This document shows positions 45,561-57,711 of a stretch of 64,000 nt of DNA, one piece after another (positions within the stretch are counted from its first letter, which is position 1; each line of letters opens with the position of its first letter). The notes beneath the pieces were generated by a model. That model saw only the letters and a program-made list of their open reading frames with translations, ran no database searches and had not been told where the DNA came from. The position numbers were made by a program, and so were the translations under genes. This stretch comes from Distichodus sexfasciatus (Eukaryota > Chordata > Actinopteri > Characiformes > Distichodontidae). The stretch covers positions 62,001 to 126,000 of the forward strand of contig JAVGVS010000532.1 in assembly GCA_032718565.1 (NCBI GenBank), read 5' to 3'.

Positions 45561-47145
45561 GTCAAATCGGGACCTTTTCCTGATCGTCAAACGCTCTGAA
45601 CGAGTCCCTTTTCGGGGAGCGAGAGAGGAGTCACCTGCCTGAATATTCACAAGCTCAACTTGGATTCTGACTTAACACCTCTGACTATAATGAGGCAGTA
45701 ACTTCTAGTTACAATCTTTTCAACATATGAGGTTTCAACTCCTTGTTCTCCAACACAAGATACCCACGTTTACAGTCGTCAGTCATCTCAGTCCGTCTTT
45801 TTCATTTTTCCTAAATTCATATACATAAAAGTATGTGTTGGATAAAAGTATTGGGACACCTGGCAACTGCACCTACTGGAACTTTTGGGACACCTCATTC
45901 TAAATGAATTGACACTAATTTGGAATTGCTTCCCTTTTGCATATAGAGCACCCTGGAAGGTTTTCCACCAGGTTGTAAGTGAATTTAAGTGATTTTTTGT
46001 CATTGTGAACACACCACAGCACACAATGTACCACAATGATAATCAATGAACAATGTGATCTCTGCAATTGACCCATCTGTGAAGAAGCAGTGGGCAGATT
46101 TGGCAACGCCTGGGGAGCAGTGCTTGGGGACGGGAGTACTTAAATGGCAACCTCTCATCACAAGGTCACCTCCCTAACCGTTACGGTACCAACTGCCCCA
46201 AAGTTTGGAGTTGGTCTTTAGAATTTGTCGCCCATTCGTCTGGTAGATGGTGGTCTGGTGATAGAATACACATTTGTAATATTGTAATCAATGAACAAAA
46301 TCCTGATTTTACCTTATGATTGTGGAGTACTTTGTGGATATTGATTAGGAAATTGAACCGATTTCAGGATGAAGCTGAAACAACTTGCTGTACATTCGGA
46401 AACGCTTCATATAAACTGCAGCTCCAGATTCTGTAACTTGTATCAAGTCCGTGATAATGAGTTCACTCCATCTGCAAATCCAGCACAGCATCCACTTTAC
46501 TTTCTGATGGCCATGACTTTACGTCATGGACGAAACACCAAACCAGCACGAAAGTCTGTAAAACACAGTCTTCACACTCCAGCTTTGACAAAGGCATCTT
46601 CATGAACTGTGAAGCTGTTGAACCTCTACAGGCTTCTTGCTGGCTATCTTTCACCAGATATCTATGAAAACATAAAGATTGGTTTCATATTGCTGTGTCA
46701 TTTCCTCCTGTTCTCAGTCTGAGAGAGAGAACTGTTGAAGCATGTAACCTCACATTCTGGCACATGCTGGATCTGATTTAACGCTCACCACAAGAAGGGA
46801 AGAGGCAAACAAGCTCGCCACACCTTTCCCGACATGGCATGTGGATGCCAGCAGCATGGGGTGGAATTTTACACACCACGGTTAGAGTACGGCTTTGCTC
46901 TTTTTTTAATGGAAGACGTATAAGCCGGGAGAGCCACCAGATCTGAGACTGCACACAGTATGAGCTCACATGTATGACCGCCAACTCTTCTCTTGACTCT
47001 AAATTGTTTGGTTAGATTTGTTTTGATGTATGCAGTGTTGTTGGAACGAGCAAACTCAGGATGGATTTTTCCATGCATAGCCCCTAGAATGTATTGTTCA
47101 TATAACTTACAGTTTATTACAAATAAAGCTTTTTCCATAAAAGTA
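45561..47145 (+). other. pla2g4a: Probable pla2g4a 3' UTR with candidate poly(A) signal
   Basis: Follows the stop codon without a recognisable splice site. AATAAA at 47122-47127 is the first well-placed polyadenylation signal seen, giving a UTR of about 1.6 kb that includes a minus-strand SINE. The end is inferred; an earlier site cannot be excluded. Confidence 0.45.
45986..46200 (-). mobile_element. tRNA-derived SINE (family A) in the pla2g4a 3' UTR
   Basis: Family A body on the minus strand: GTGAACACACCACAGCAC, then GAAGCAGTGGGCAG, GGGGAGCAGTGCTTGGGGAC, and a tRNA-like head ending CCGTTACGGTACCAACTGCCCC. A small internal expansion is seen near 46030-46055. Confidence 0.85.
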
Positions 47146-47196
47146 TTTTTAGTACTGTCATTTTATAGGAGTGACAAATTGATGCTTATTTAAGCC

Positions 47197-47660
47197 TGGG
47201 ATACTCAAAGTCAAAGTCAAAAAAGGCAAAGTAAACTTTATTGTCATTTCTGCCATATACTGTACAGAGACATAGAGAGACGAGACGATGTGGCTCCAGT
47301 TTTAACAGCGCAGTAGGAAAGGGGAACAAAGAACAATTAAGGCACATGGAATAAACAATAATAAATAGAGTACAAAATATGCATTTGAACTAGACATGGA
47401 ATATTAAATATAACTTTAAACTAGAATTAGAAATAGAGGTAGATAGAGAGACAGTTTGGATGCGGTATTACCTACAATGTGGAAACTGACTTTTACACTT
47501 TTACACTGGATGTGCAGGAGGTTAGAAACAGTTATAGTATGAAAAGAATTCTATTTCCAGTCTGTTTACTATCACCTCGACGGTGATGTGTAAAGTGCAG
47601 TGGTGCAACAGAGTCAGTTAGTTCACAGTCCGGGTGTGTGTGGTGTGGTGGGGGGGTGTG
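47197..47660. repeat. Dispersed fish repeat (AAAGTAAACTTTATTGTCATT type)
   Basis: Opens with GTCAAAGTCAAAAAAGGCAA and CTTTATTGTCATTTCTGCCA, a start common to a dispersed teleost repeat, followed by ACAATAATAAATAGAGTACA and AGTTCACAGTCCGGGTGTG. A related, longer stretch is at 52600-53460. The class is uncertain. Confidence 0.5.
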
Positions 47661-48039
47661 AGGACAGGAAGTGCTTAAGTACTCACTTGAGCTGTTAGAT
47701 TTATTTCTAGATGTTCAAACTAAATATAGCCTAAATAGATTTTGGATTAAATAGAAGGAATAGGTATTGCCGTTAATTACAAAAAAATAAAAAAAGAGCC
47801 GCAAAAACTACGTAGAAATCCTGGAAGGGTTGCTACAGATAAATTGAGGTCTCTTTATGCTAAGATCCTTCTGAAAGAAAGCCTCATGATCTAATAGAGA
47901 TTATTTATCTGAGGTGATTATTGGCTACTAAATCTTTTCGTATTGTCATCTTTATAAGACCATATAATAATTAAGTTTAGAAAAACAAAGCATTGCATTA
48001 AACTACAGATCAAAGACTTTTGAGAAATATAATAACAAG

Positions 48040-48172
48040 GGCAGCGCCCGGGGAGCAGTGCTTGGGGATGGTACCTTGCTCATGAGTGGCAACTTTACCG
48101 GCCCTGGATTCGAACCTGTGACCTTATGATCACAGGGCGAACACCTACCGTTACGCCAACCAACCTACCAAT
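48040..48172 (-). mobile_element. tRNA-derived SINE (family A), head half only
   Basis: From GGGGAGCAGTGCTTGGGGAT through TTGCTCATGAGTGGC to the B box (in CTGGATTCGAACCTGTG) and CCGTTACGCCAACCAAC. The tail half is absent. Confidence 0.85.
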
Positions 48173-48647
48173 TGGAGATGGAACTCAACATTAATCGACT
48201 CAATTGTTTTGCAGCATTTTCAAAGCTTAACCGGAACACACAAGTGGCTTTACGTTGTTGGTACGGTGCTGGTTTTAAAGTTCCCATAGAAAGGGACGGG
48301 AGGAACTGATTAGTTTTTAAGATGTTCATTTAAGGGGATTAAAAAAATGGACACCAGTTGTACAGGTCAGTGTGGCTGAATTTTTAGGCAGAATACGATC
48401 TTAAGAATAGTATTTACATATACAGTGTGTGCTACACTGAACCCAAATCTATATGTGTATCTAAACCTTGACTTCATTAACCAAATAATATTACATTAGT
48501 TTTTCACCTAGCTTTTCAAATACAATGTAGAATTTTTGCTGTAAAAGCATTTTTCAATACAAAAAAGCAATTAAAAAGTCTGACCAAAAAAAAATGACAA
48601 AAGGGAAAATCGAAATCCTCACAACTACCTAAAAAACTATGCACGAG

Positions 48648-48960
48648 TCAGCCATTACATTATGACCACTGACAGGTGAAGTGAATACCGTTAATTACCT
48701 TGTTACAATGGCACCTGGCAGTGAGTGAAACATATTGGGCAACAAGTGAACATTTATTCCTTCAAGCTGATGTGCTGGAGACAAAAATGGGCAAGCATAA
48801 GGATTAAAGTGACTTTGGCAAGGGCCATATTGGATGGCTAGAAGCATTTAGTGTCAAGGCATTTACAAAACTGCAGCTCTTGAGGGATGTTTCCGGTCTG
48901 CTGTGGTCAGGTGTGTAAAGACATGTCTCCACACAGGGACTTGCACAGAAATGTTAAGGG
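48648..48960 (+). pseudogene. Tc1-like element, 5' part
   Basis: CATTACATTATGACCACTGA and CAGGTGAAGTGAATACCGTT begin a well-known fish Tc1-like element. GGGCAAGCATAAGGATTAAA and AACTGCAGCTCTTGAGGGAT belong to its transposase start. Truncated; related to the relic at 11397-11870. Confidence 0.8.
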
Positions 48961-49051
48961 GCCATTGCTGTGGAAAAAAGAGGCACCTCCACCCCGGCAA
49001 ACTGCCATTCCAGCTTAGTGAAGCATGAAAACACGCAAAACAGTATATATA

Positions 49052-49997
49052 TTAGAGGTGTGAATCGTCACTGGTCTCACGATTCGATTCGATTCCGATT
49101 ATCACGTCAGCGATTCGATTCGATATCTCAATGCATCACGATGCATCACGATGCAGCCCATCAATTTTTATGCATTACTTCATATTATTTTCAAATACAA
49201 ATACAAGCAGTGAGATGTAAGCTCCCTTGTCTGTCCCCAATTCAACATAAACACAGACGTTAGATTTGGAAAAAGGTAAAGTAACCAACGCCTTTGTCAC
49301 TCTACCATAAATGTTACAATGGTATGTTACCATTTTGGCAGTTTACCTGTGTAGTGTTCTGACACTCGTCTGCAAGCTGTTTAAGGATTAAAACTAATTT
49401 AATAAGTATCTCAACCTTACATACCATCAGAGGATCAACAAAGCACGAAACGTAATGGATGATTATGCAGATACTGCAAAAGTTTAATTCTGGGCCATCA
49501 GTCTTGGGGTGTGTGTGTTCATGTATTTATCGCATTGTGGGGACCTTTTTCTCCCCTAAAATCACTTTTATCTGTTTTTTTGGGCTTTGTGGGGACATCT
49601 GAGAGGTCCCCATGAGGAGAAATGACTTTATAGAAAATGGTAATTTACGCGAGGACATTTAACACATCGAGAGAAAAAAGACATTCAAGAGAGGAAAAAT
49701 ACAGTTATATTATTACGCGAAATTTACTCCCTCCTCCATTCTTGGCTGCCGCGCATGCGGTAAGTGCCGTCCGTGAGATGAGAGTTACTTCTACCCGGAG
49801 CAGTGCTGTACTCAGATCAGGCAGCCACAGTCACTACCGAAACTACTTTTTGACTAGAATTTTTATGCCGCCGCCAGAAAATCACCAAACAATTTCATTA
49901 TGATATAATCGATTATGTCCTGCCACTGCATCGATGCAGAATTGTCCGTGTCTGCATCGCGATGCATCGATTATAAGATTAATTTCAACACCCCTAA
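49052..49997. mobile_element. hAT-like element with TAGAGGTGTGAATCG ends
   Basis: Left end TAGAGGTGTGAATCGTCAC and right end AATTTCAACACCCCTA, with inverted GCATCGATGCA/ATCACGATGCATC blocks inside each end. Similar ACAGTATATATA text flanks both sides. About 0.95 kb, no intact transposase. It abuts the Tc1-like element at 50011. Confidence 0.7.
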
Positions 49998-50010
49998 TAC
50001 AGTATATATA

Positions 50011-51532
50011 CAGTACTGTGCAAAAGTTTTAGGCAGGTGTGAAAAAATGCTGTAAACAAAGAAAGCTTTCAGAAATATAAATAATAATTGTTTATTTTTA
50101 GCAATTTACAAAATGCAAAGTGAGCGAACAAAAGAAAAATCTAAATCAAATCAATTTTTGGTGTTACTACCTTTTGCCTTCAAACCAGCATCAATTCTTA
50201 TAGGTACACTTGCACAAGGTCAGGGGTTTTGTAGGATTATAGTCAGGTGTATGATCAACCAGTTATACCAAACAGGTGCTAATGATCTTCAATGTCACAT
50301 GTAGGTTGAAACACAGTCATTAACTGAAACAGAAACAGCTGAGTCGGAGGCTTAAAACTGGGTGAGGAACAGCCAAACTCTGCTCCCAAGGTGAGGTTAT
50401 GGAAGACAGTTTCATGTCATGGCAAGATTGAGCACAGCAAGACACAAGGTAGTTATACTGCATCAGCAAGGTCTCTCCCAGACAAACATTTCAAAGCAGG
50501 CTAGGGTTTCAAGATGTGCTGTTCAAGCTCTTTTGAAGAAGCACAAAGAAACGGGCAACGTTGAGGATTGTAGGTCGGCCAAGGAAAACTTAGTGCAGCA
50601 GATGAAAGACACATCAAGCTTATTACCCTTCGAAATTGGAAGATGTCCAGCAGTGCCATCAGCTCAGAACTGGCAGAAACCAGTGGGAGCCAGGTACACC
50701 CATCTACTGTCTGGAGAAGACTGGCCAGAAGTGGTCTTCTTGGAAGAGTTGCAGCCAAAAAGCCATACCTCCGACGTGGAAACAAGGCCAAGCGACTCAA
50801 GTGTGCGCGAAAACATAGGAACTGGGGTGCAAATTTGAAATATTTGACTGTAGCAGAAGGCAGTTTGTTCATCGAAGGGCTGGAGAGCAATACAATGAGT
50901 GTCTGCAGGCAACAGTGAAGCATGGTGGAGGTTCCTTGAACGTTTGGGGCTGCATTTCTACAAATGGAGTTGGAGATTTGGTCAGAATTAATGGTGTTCT
51001 CAATGCTGAGAAATACAGACAGATACTTATGCATCACGCAGTACCATCAGGGAGGCGAATGATTGGCCCCAAATTTATTTTGCAGCAGGACAACGACCCC
51101 AAACATACAGCCAAAGTCATTAAGAACTATCTTCAGCGTAAAGAAGAACAAGAAGTCCTGGAAGTGATGGTATGGCCCCCACAGAGCCCTGATCTCAACA
51201 TCATCGAGTGTGTCTGCGATTACATGAAGAGACAGAAGGATGTGAGGAAGCCTACATCCACAGAAGATTTGTGGTTAGTTCTCCAAGACGTTTGGAACAA
51301 CCTACCAGCCGAGTTCCTTCAAAAACTGTGTGCAAGTGTACCTAGAAGAATTGACGCTGTTTTGAAGGCGACGGGTGGTCACACCAAATATTGGTTTGAT
51401 TTAGATTTCTCTTTTGTTCATTCACTGCATTTTGTTGATTGATGAAAATAAATGATTAACACTTCCATTTTTGAAAGCATTCTTTGTTTACAGCATTTTT
51501 TCACACCTGCCTAAAGGTTTTGCACAGTACTG
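50011..51532 (+). mobile_element. Tc1-like transposon, inactive
   Basis: Ends CAGTACTGTGCAAAAG and its complement, flanked by TA at 50009-50010 and 51533-51534. About 200-bp subterminal inverted regions, and a broken transposase gene between. 1522 bp. An internally deleted derivative is in pla2g4a intron 5 (15125-15676). Confidence 0.93.
50419..51442 (+). pseudogene. Tc1-like transposase, frameshifted, first catalytic Asp lost
   Basis: Cut-and-paste transposase of the DDE Tc1 family. The N-terminal paired-like helix-turn-helix is readable from ATG 50419 (MARLSTARHKVVILHQQGLS). After a frameshift, VHPSTVWRRLARSGLLGRVA follows in another frame. A deletion after ARKHRNWG removes the WTDES segment and so the first catalytic Asp. 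The C-terminal part is open from 50915 to 51442 and keeps FILQQDNDPKHTAK (second Asp) and WPPQSPDLNIIE (Glu). It cannot make an active enzyme as written. Confidence 0.92.
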
Positions 51533-51544
51533 TATGTATGTATG

Positions 51545-52600
51545 TATGTATATATATAAAATGCATTATCACAGCAAACAAATGCTGCTTCACCTCACTT
51601 CAGTGTTTAAAATAATTAGAATTACATCGTCTTGATTACTGAATTGCTTTGCGTAGTGTAGTTAATCCACAAGGCTGTTCGTTATTGTACTATTTGGATT
51701 ACGTGTTCAAAAATGTACTGTGTTCAAAAATGCATTACCTGTAAAGCATAAAAGGTCGGTGTAAGTCTTGTGTCCCCATGACAAATAAAGGCAAATCGCA
51801 AGCCGAGCGGTAGCGCGTTTCAATGGCTGCGTAGGTGTTTCGCGAAATCCGTACGCAAACTGTGTAACGCCCTTGTCCACGACGGGTCTCTACATTCGTT
51901 CAGCAAGAAGGCGAAGCAACGCCCCTAGGGTCACAAATTCCGACGGTCCCAGAAATCGGTAACACCGGACTTATGAAGATTTTAGTTCATTTCAGAAAAA
52001 ATGATGATAGTTCACTTGACTGTGTAGTAGCCTAATGGGCAGTTGCAACATACAATTTCACTATGTGTATCATTCACTGCGAATTAATTCCGTAACAACT
52101 CTGCCACACCTCGGGAATGTTACCTTTACTTAACAGAGAATCCTTAACATGCAGTTTCCGCCTGGGTCCATATGCCTAGTATCCGGGCTGGGATAATTTG
52201 ACTCAGATAATAACATATATATTTATTTTTCTAGTCAAAGAGGGCAGGCGGGCAGTTTCCCGGGCAAACTTAGCCTTGCCCTGTGCACGTTCCTGCCTCC
52301 ACGTCTGTCAAATTTTAGGGTGCAGTCAGGCTATCACAACCACCAACCTTTTGCCCACACACACTCACATAATAAGGGAGAGACCTTTCCTGTCAAGGCT
52401 TGCTTGATGATCATTACACCATCAATTAAATCATTGTGTGCTAGAGCGAGTTCCCTTCATACCTGACGTTTACTGGAACATGAATTGTGGTTGTCATGCT
52501 GAGGAGAAGGAGGAGGAGAAGGAGGAGGAGGAGGAGGAGGCGGAGAAGGATGAGGAGGCTCATTTGGAAACACATTAGCGAATGTTATTACAGCAATATT
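51545..52600. other. Intergenic DNA, nothing recognised but a GGA tract
   Basis: Mostly unique-looking sequence. A purine (GGA/GAA)n tract of about 60 bp lies at 52500-52557. No conserved coding frame. Confidence 0.45.
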
Positions 52601-53460
52601 TCCCAACTTTATCACAGAATAAATACATAGAATATAAGATATACACTTTCAACTAGAAGTAGAATATTCAAATAAACTTTACACTAGAAGTAGAAAGAAA
52701 GACAGACAATTAGGTAAACTGATTCAATATGAAATTTCTATACAGTCTAAGTAAAACAGTTTCTTAGTTATGTGCAAGTATCACATCATCAGTCAGCGAA
52801 AAACTACAATCAGTGATATGTGGAAGCAGTGTGCAAAAGTTGTGCAAATATTGTAGCAGCAGTCAAAATAAGAGAACTACAATTCCAACCATCTGGCATT
52901 AAAAATCCGAGTCAGCAGCAGTTTAGAGTGACAATATTGTACAGTTTGTAAACATGAACATTATTCCTAAGACAGTTTCAATGCAACATGAGTGAGATTG
53001 TCCATGTAGCAGCATTTGCATCACAGTGATATGCAAAGGTGCAATAGAATATGTTTGGGATGGGGGGGTAGGTTTGGGCTAGGTGAGTTGAAGGGCAGGC
53101 AGTGTGTTTAACAATCTGATGGCTTGTGGGAAAAACCTGTCGTGCAGTCTGGTGGATCAGGCCCCGATGCTGCGATAGCGTCTACCGGATGGGAGAAGTG
53201 TGAAGGGTCCGTGTGAGGGATGTGAGCAGGCGCAGATTAACGCACAGGCTAGATATGGCTGAAAGTGTGCCAGCCTGCCAGGGGGCCCCCGATTGGCCAG
53301 TAAAAATATCAGTTCATTAAAATAAGCCCAGAGGGTGAGGCTAAAAAAAAAAAGTGGCTTAAGGGCCCATGTACATCTTAATCTGCCCCTGGATGTGAGG
53401 GGTCAAGCAGGATGCAGGAGGCCATCCTAATATATAGTCTTGTGGAGAGGCTAACAGAAG
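52600..53460. repeat. Dispersed repeat, interrupted by a hAT-like MITE
   Basis: AGAATAAATACATAGAATAT onward resembles the 47197 repeat. At 53100-53225, CAATCTGATGGCTTGTGGGA, AAAACCTGTCGTGCAGTCTG and GATGCTGCGATAGCG continue a known teleost dispersed repeat. The MITE at 53227-53391 interrupts it. Confidence 0.55.
53227..53391. mobile_element. 165-bp hAT-like MITE with perfect 8-bp duplication
   Basis: Ends CAGGCGCAGATTAA and TTAATCTGCCCCTG. Flanked by GATGTGAG at 53219-53226 and 53392-53399 (8/8). An inverted relative is at 41914-42066. Confidence 0.92.
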
Positions 53461-53469
53461 AATTGCGAT

Positions 53470-54180
53470 GCTACTAGTGTAACCACTCCTTCAGTATCTT
53501 ATTTAAGGCGAATCTACTTTTAAACCTCTATATTTTTTCCAGTAACTAACTTATTTCATTTTTATTTATTTATTTGTTTATTATCTTAAGTAGCTTGGAG
53601 CTTGAAAATCTGCCTTTTAAAAGTAGCTGTCAGGGTTTCTTCTGATATCCATCAAAGCCCCAGATCAAAACAGAGTGTGCGTGTGTCGAGGCGGTTAATT
53701 GTCGACTATTTAGGAGCTCAAGTGCACGTTTGAGTAGTATCGCCCTTCTGCTGACTCACTGTTTGTGGCCGGCGTGATTCTCCGAGTTGTTTTTATTTCC
53801 ACCATGGTGTACATGCAATCCTGTCTTATGAAGGCGTTGTGTTTTTGCGTGCGTGTATATGCACATATGCATTCCAGTCTGTGTGTGATGTTTTTGTGTG
53901 TTTAGGTTGTGAGACACTCTGGGGGCACAAAAAAGTCGTCGCGGAGGCAACGGAGGATAACACATCTGGAGAGCGAAACCGTACAGCTTCCTGTTTGCAT
54001 TAGCGTGTTGTGTGCAAGTTCTTAAGTGTGTGTGGGGGTGATTGTCCCCTAAAAGATACTAAATCGAGATTTGTCTGATTTTTCTAGCTTTGTGCGGACA
54101 ATTTTTTGGGACGTGAGGACCGGCCTTCATAATTAAATGATTTTGTAGCGTTCTAGTGTGATTTAAGCATCAAGATTCAG
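53470..54180. other. Intergenic DNA, nothing recognised
   Basis: Unique-looking sequence. A 69-codon minus-strand frame at 53756-53965 is His/Thr-rich from CA-type repeats and is not credible as a gene. Confidence 0.4.
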
Positions 54181-54189
54181 TTCGGCAGT

Positions 54190-54591
54190 GTCATGAAGCT
54201 AGAGGTGTAGAGCTGGGTTTTAAGGAAGTTGGAATGTTAATGTTCTGAGCAGGATACATTTACAGCTATTCCTCCTGATTAAAATACACATATGTGTGCA
54301 CACACTGTCAGAGCTGTGTCAGAACACTACCATGCTGTTTTCTGTAACATTCTACCAATTCCTTATTCTACAAGCTAGTCAGAGGCATTAGGTATTGTAA
54401 ATGTTGTGACAATAACGCAACAATGCGGTGAAACGTACTTTTTTTATACTTAAGTGTTTTTAAAACAACTTCAGTACTTTAATTAAGTAAAAATTTGACT
54501 GTACAACTTTTACTTGTATTGGATTAACATTCGACTTGTGGTATCTGCACTCTCACTTGTGTAATCAGGTTAGGACCTTTGCCCGCCTCTG
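54190..54591 (-). mobile_element. hAT-like MITE, inverted copy of 9355-9640
   Basis: Right end TTTGCCCGCCTCTG is the complement of CAGAGGCGGGCAAA. The left part AGAGGTGTAGAGCTGGGTTT matches the inner block of the 9355 copy in inverse orientation. Confidence 0.7.
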
Positions 54592-54733
54592 ATTAAATTA
54601 CAGAAAGTTGAAGAAATTCTAATCTTGGTGTCCATTTGTTGTTTTAGGTGTTTGCAAGAACCTAATTTCCTCCTAAAAGGCAGAAAAGGGTTATATCCGA
54701 TATCTATCAGGCTTTGTGAGGATACTTTTGGTT

Positions 54734-54915
54734 AAGTGAGTGATTGTTTTCTCAGTGTGAACACACCACAACACAGTGCACTACAATGAAAGGCGACCTC
54801 CACATTTGATCCACCCATAAAGGAGCAATACCTTGCTTACTTTTATTGGCCAGGATTCGAACCAACCACCCCACGATAACATCAGCAACTACCTAACCAT
54901 AACACTACCGCTGCC
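54734..54915 (-). mobile_element. tRNA-derived SINE (family A), degraded
   Basis: AAGTGAGTGATTGTTTTCTC, GTGAACACACCACAACACAG, then a shortened body and a head with AGGATTCGAACCAACC (B box) and ACCATAACACTACCGCTGCC. Confidence 0.75.
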
Positions 54916-54919
54916 CAGA

Positions 54920-55420
54920 CCTCATGATGAAAAAACGCTTTTACAACACGAGGTTAACATCCTGTAGTTTACTGTAAGCACTTGATTTATTTTGAGATAA
55001 AGTGTCTGACTTCATCCAGGTCACCGCTCACCCAAACTGTAGTTGTGGGCAGTAGCGTAATAAAACTAGAAAAAGTCAGCTGTGAGTAACCTTAATTCAT
55101 GTGTTCTGATCCGACGCAGATGAGACAACGTCACAGAAGTGAAGTGCAGATCTGGCGGAGGAGGTTAAACCTGTGTCCACTCTTTATTGGATGGAGTGAG
55201 TTTCATCCTCTTGAGTGAGTCAGGGATGGAGAGACAATATGACCTTTGACATCTCCCAGTAAACATCAGACAAATCAGTCACTTTTATATGCAGCTGGGA
55301 CTGTTCTAATGGAGTAGCTAGTTTATTTTAGATATAACTCTGAGGTCATACACAAATTTTTAATGAACAGCAATATTTTCATTCATTTTATTTATTCATT
55401 CTCTTTAATAGCTGACGATT
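54920..55420. other. Intergenic DNA, nothing recognised
   Basis: No coding or repeat structure was identified before the TIR element at 55426. Confidence 0.4.
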
Positions 55421-55425
55421 GTAAT

Positions 55426-56676
55426 TACAGTTTTTCTCAGTTGCTTTGGAGCATTTCTCGAATCAGTCTTAATATTTGCATAACAGTTAGTTCATTCTCA
55501 AAACAATTAGTACAAACAGCACAACACTTTGGATTTCTTGCAAAAGCATGTACTTTACTCAAAATCCTTAGGTATTCCCTCAAAAGTAAGTTTTTGTGTC
55601 AATGAAAATGTCATCACCATCAGAATGACAAGTCCTTTTGTCATTGTTTATATACGGTGAAGTCAAAATGTTTAGTCGTGTTGTCAGAATGACATTGCAT
55701 GGTTTCAGGATTTCCTGATATAAAATATGGTTTGGTTTACAGTCATTGACAATGCAAAAGGCTGAATTTCTTCTGTATGGGATCTATGAACTTCAACAGC
55801 ACAAATTTACCAACGCAGTATCACGGCATTACGTGCAATATTCACGTTATTTCATCTATTTGATTCATGCCCACTGCCACAAATTGTGCTTTTTTTTCGT
55901 GTCAGACAGTACGATTTTTAAACCAATTCACTGCTGTGGGAATTGTCTTTTGATTTTCGCTATGTTTGATCAATTACAGTAACAGCTATATTATCAGCAC
56001 GTTTCATCAATATATTTTACAATATTAGATTTTATTGCGGATTTCCTTGCAGCTATTTTTCTGTATGTGTATGTAAATCTGTTTTATTTATCCGGAAGTG
56101 ACCACGTCCTGGTTGTTCATCCATTTTCAAAAATTGTAAATCTGTGTTTTGCACCTTTTGTTATATAGGCATGCCAATTATAGGTTCACGAGATTCACCT
56201 GTTTTAGAGAACTAGTTGATCATTGGTTCTTCATGCCCCTTTATTAGTGACATTCAAATTTCATATGCACAATGTGTCAATTCAAGACACATTTACATAA
56301 AACAGTTTTTATTTTAATTTTTTTATTATTTGTTTTATTTTTTGGAGATTTTGACAACTGGATTAACTATTTTGCATTCAGTGACTTGTGCAATGAACTG
56401 ATGCTGAAATGATTTGGGGGTTAAGATTATTTAGATGAAACTAGTATAATATATTTTGATCAACATGACATAAACAAGTGGAAATGTAGGAAACAGCAGA
56501 GAATTGTACACAATCAATTATATGAATGTACAAAAGCATTTGCATTTTGATCAAAGCAATGAGAAATGTTCATGTGTTGTGCACAAGTAACTAAATTACG
56601 TGGCGGTTGAACAAGTAGTTTTGAGAATTCACTTTCTGATCTGAGAAATGCTCCAAAGCAACTGAGAAAAACTGTA
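55426..56676. mobile_element. 1.25-kb DNA element with TACAGTTTTTCTCAGTTGC ends
   Basis: The left end TACAGTTTTTCTCAGTTGCT continues into TTGGAGCATTTCTC. The right end is the inverse (GAGAAATGCTCCAAAGCAAC, then TGAGAAAAACTGTA), giving near-perfect 35-bp TIRs. The AT-rich interior has only short frames (78 and 60-80 codons) without transposase motifs. The superfamily is not assigned. Confidence 0.8.
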
Positions 56677-56679
56677 AAA

Positions 56680-57700
56680 GCAACAACATCATTGAGAATT
56701 TGCATGAAAAAAAAGATATTCAAATGGCTTTGCTGCTCTCTGGTGGTGAATTTCGAATTGTAAGACTGAATTTGGACCACCAGGGCAGCATGTTTCCCAA
56801 AAACATAAACATTAATAAAAATAATTAATAAATAATAATAAAAAAGACATTAAAATATGCTAATATATGACAATATATGAACACTTTTGAAAATTCATCA
56901 TGCATCAATGTTCGGAAAACATACATTTGTATTAATATAATGTTAATATAACATGCATTAAGGTAATATTATATAATAATAGCAGTATGTTCAAACACAA
57001 TTATCTGCCTATTACTACTGTAAAATTACTGTAGTTTCAATAATGATGCACCAATTTCGCAGTTTTAAACTAACATTGTCAATTGTCTATTGTATCACTA
57101 GATATTTCCCAATAATACATTCTACATTAATATAATATCTTCTTCGTCATTATTGTGCTTTTTTATGGATATATAAAGTATAACGAACACTTTCGCGGCT
57201 CAGGGTTACCATGGTTTCTTAGCAAACAATAGCACATAAAAGTGTGGCTTAAACAGCTTCACGTTCCCTAACTAGTGCGCCACATACCCTCTGGATGTGT
57301 GTTTTTTCGGGCCCTACTTAGGGTACTACATGTTAAATAGGGAGTCATATGGTATTCTTTTTCTTTTTGGGTGACAGTAGCTCCCTTATATGAGACATGG
57401 GTGATAGTACACTACCTAGGGAACCACCATCACCGCGCAAGTTGATTAGGCGATGCTTAGAAGTGTCTTTAACGCGTTGCTGTTGCCACGTTCACGTGTA
57501 ATAGTGGTAATTACAACAATCAGTTTAATTTGGAATGAGGAGAGTGTCAAAAATCAACGGTAGGTGACTTCATTTGACATCTTGCGAAACAAAACTATTA
57601 TTAGTCACCTCTTTTCGTGAGATCGGTGTGCTTGTGTGTCTGTGAGGGCGTGCTTTGAGCTAGATGCCTGTGAGGACCACACTGCCCCTTAAAAGGTATT
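56680..57700. other. Intergenic DNA, nothing recognised
   Basis: AT-rich sequence. A GCTACTGTCACCC/ACTACATG block around 57290-57430 may be a repeat fragment. No gene seen. Confidence 0.4.
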
Positions 57701-57711
57701 ATTATAAGGAT

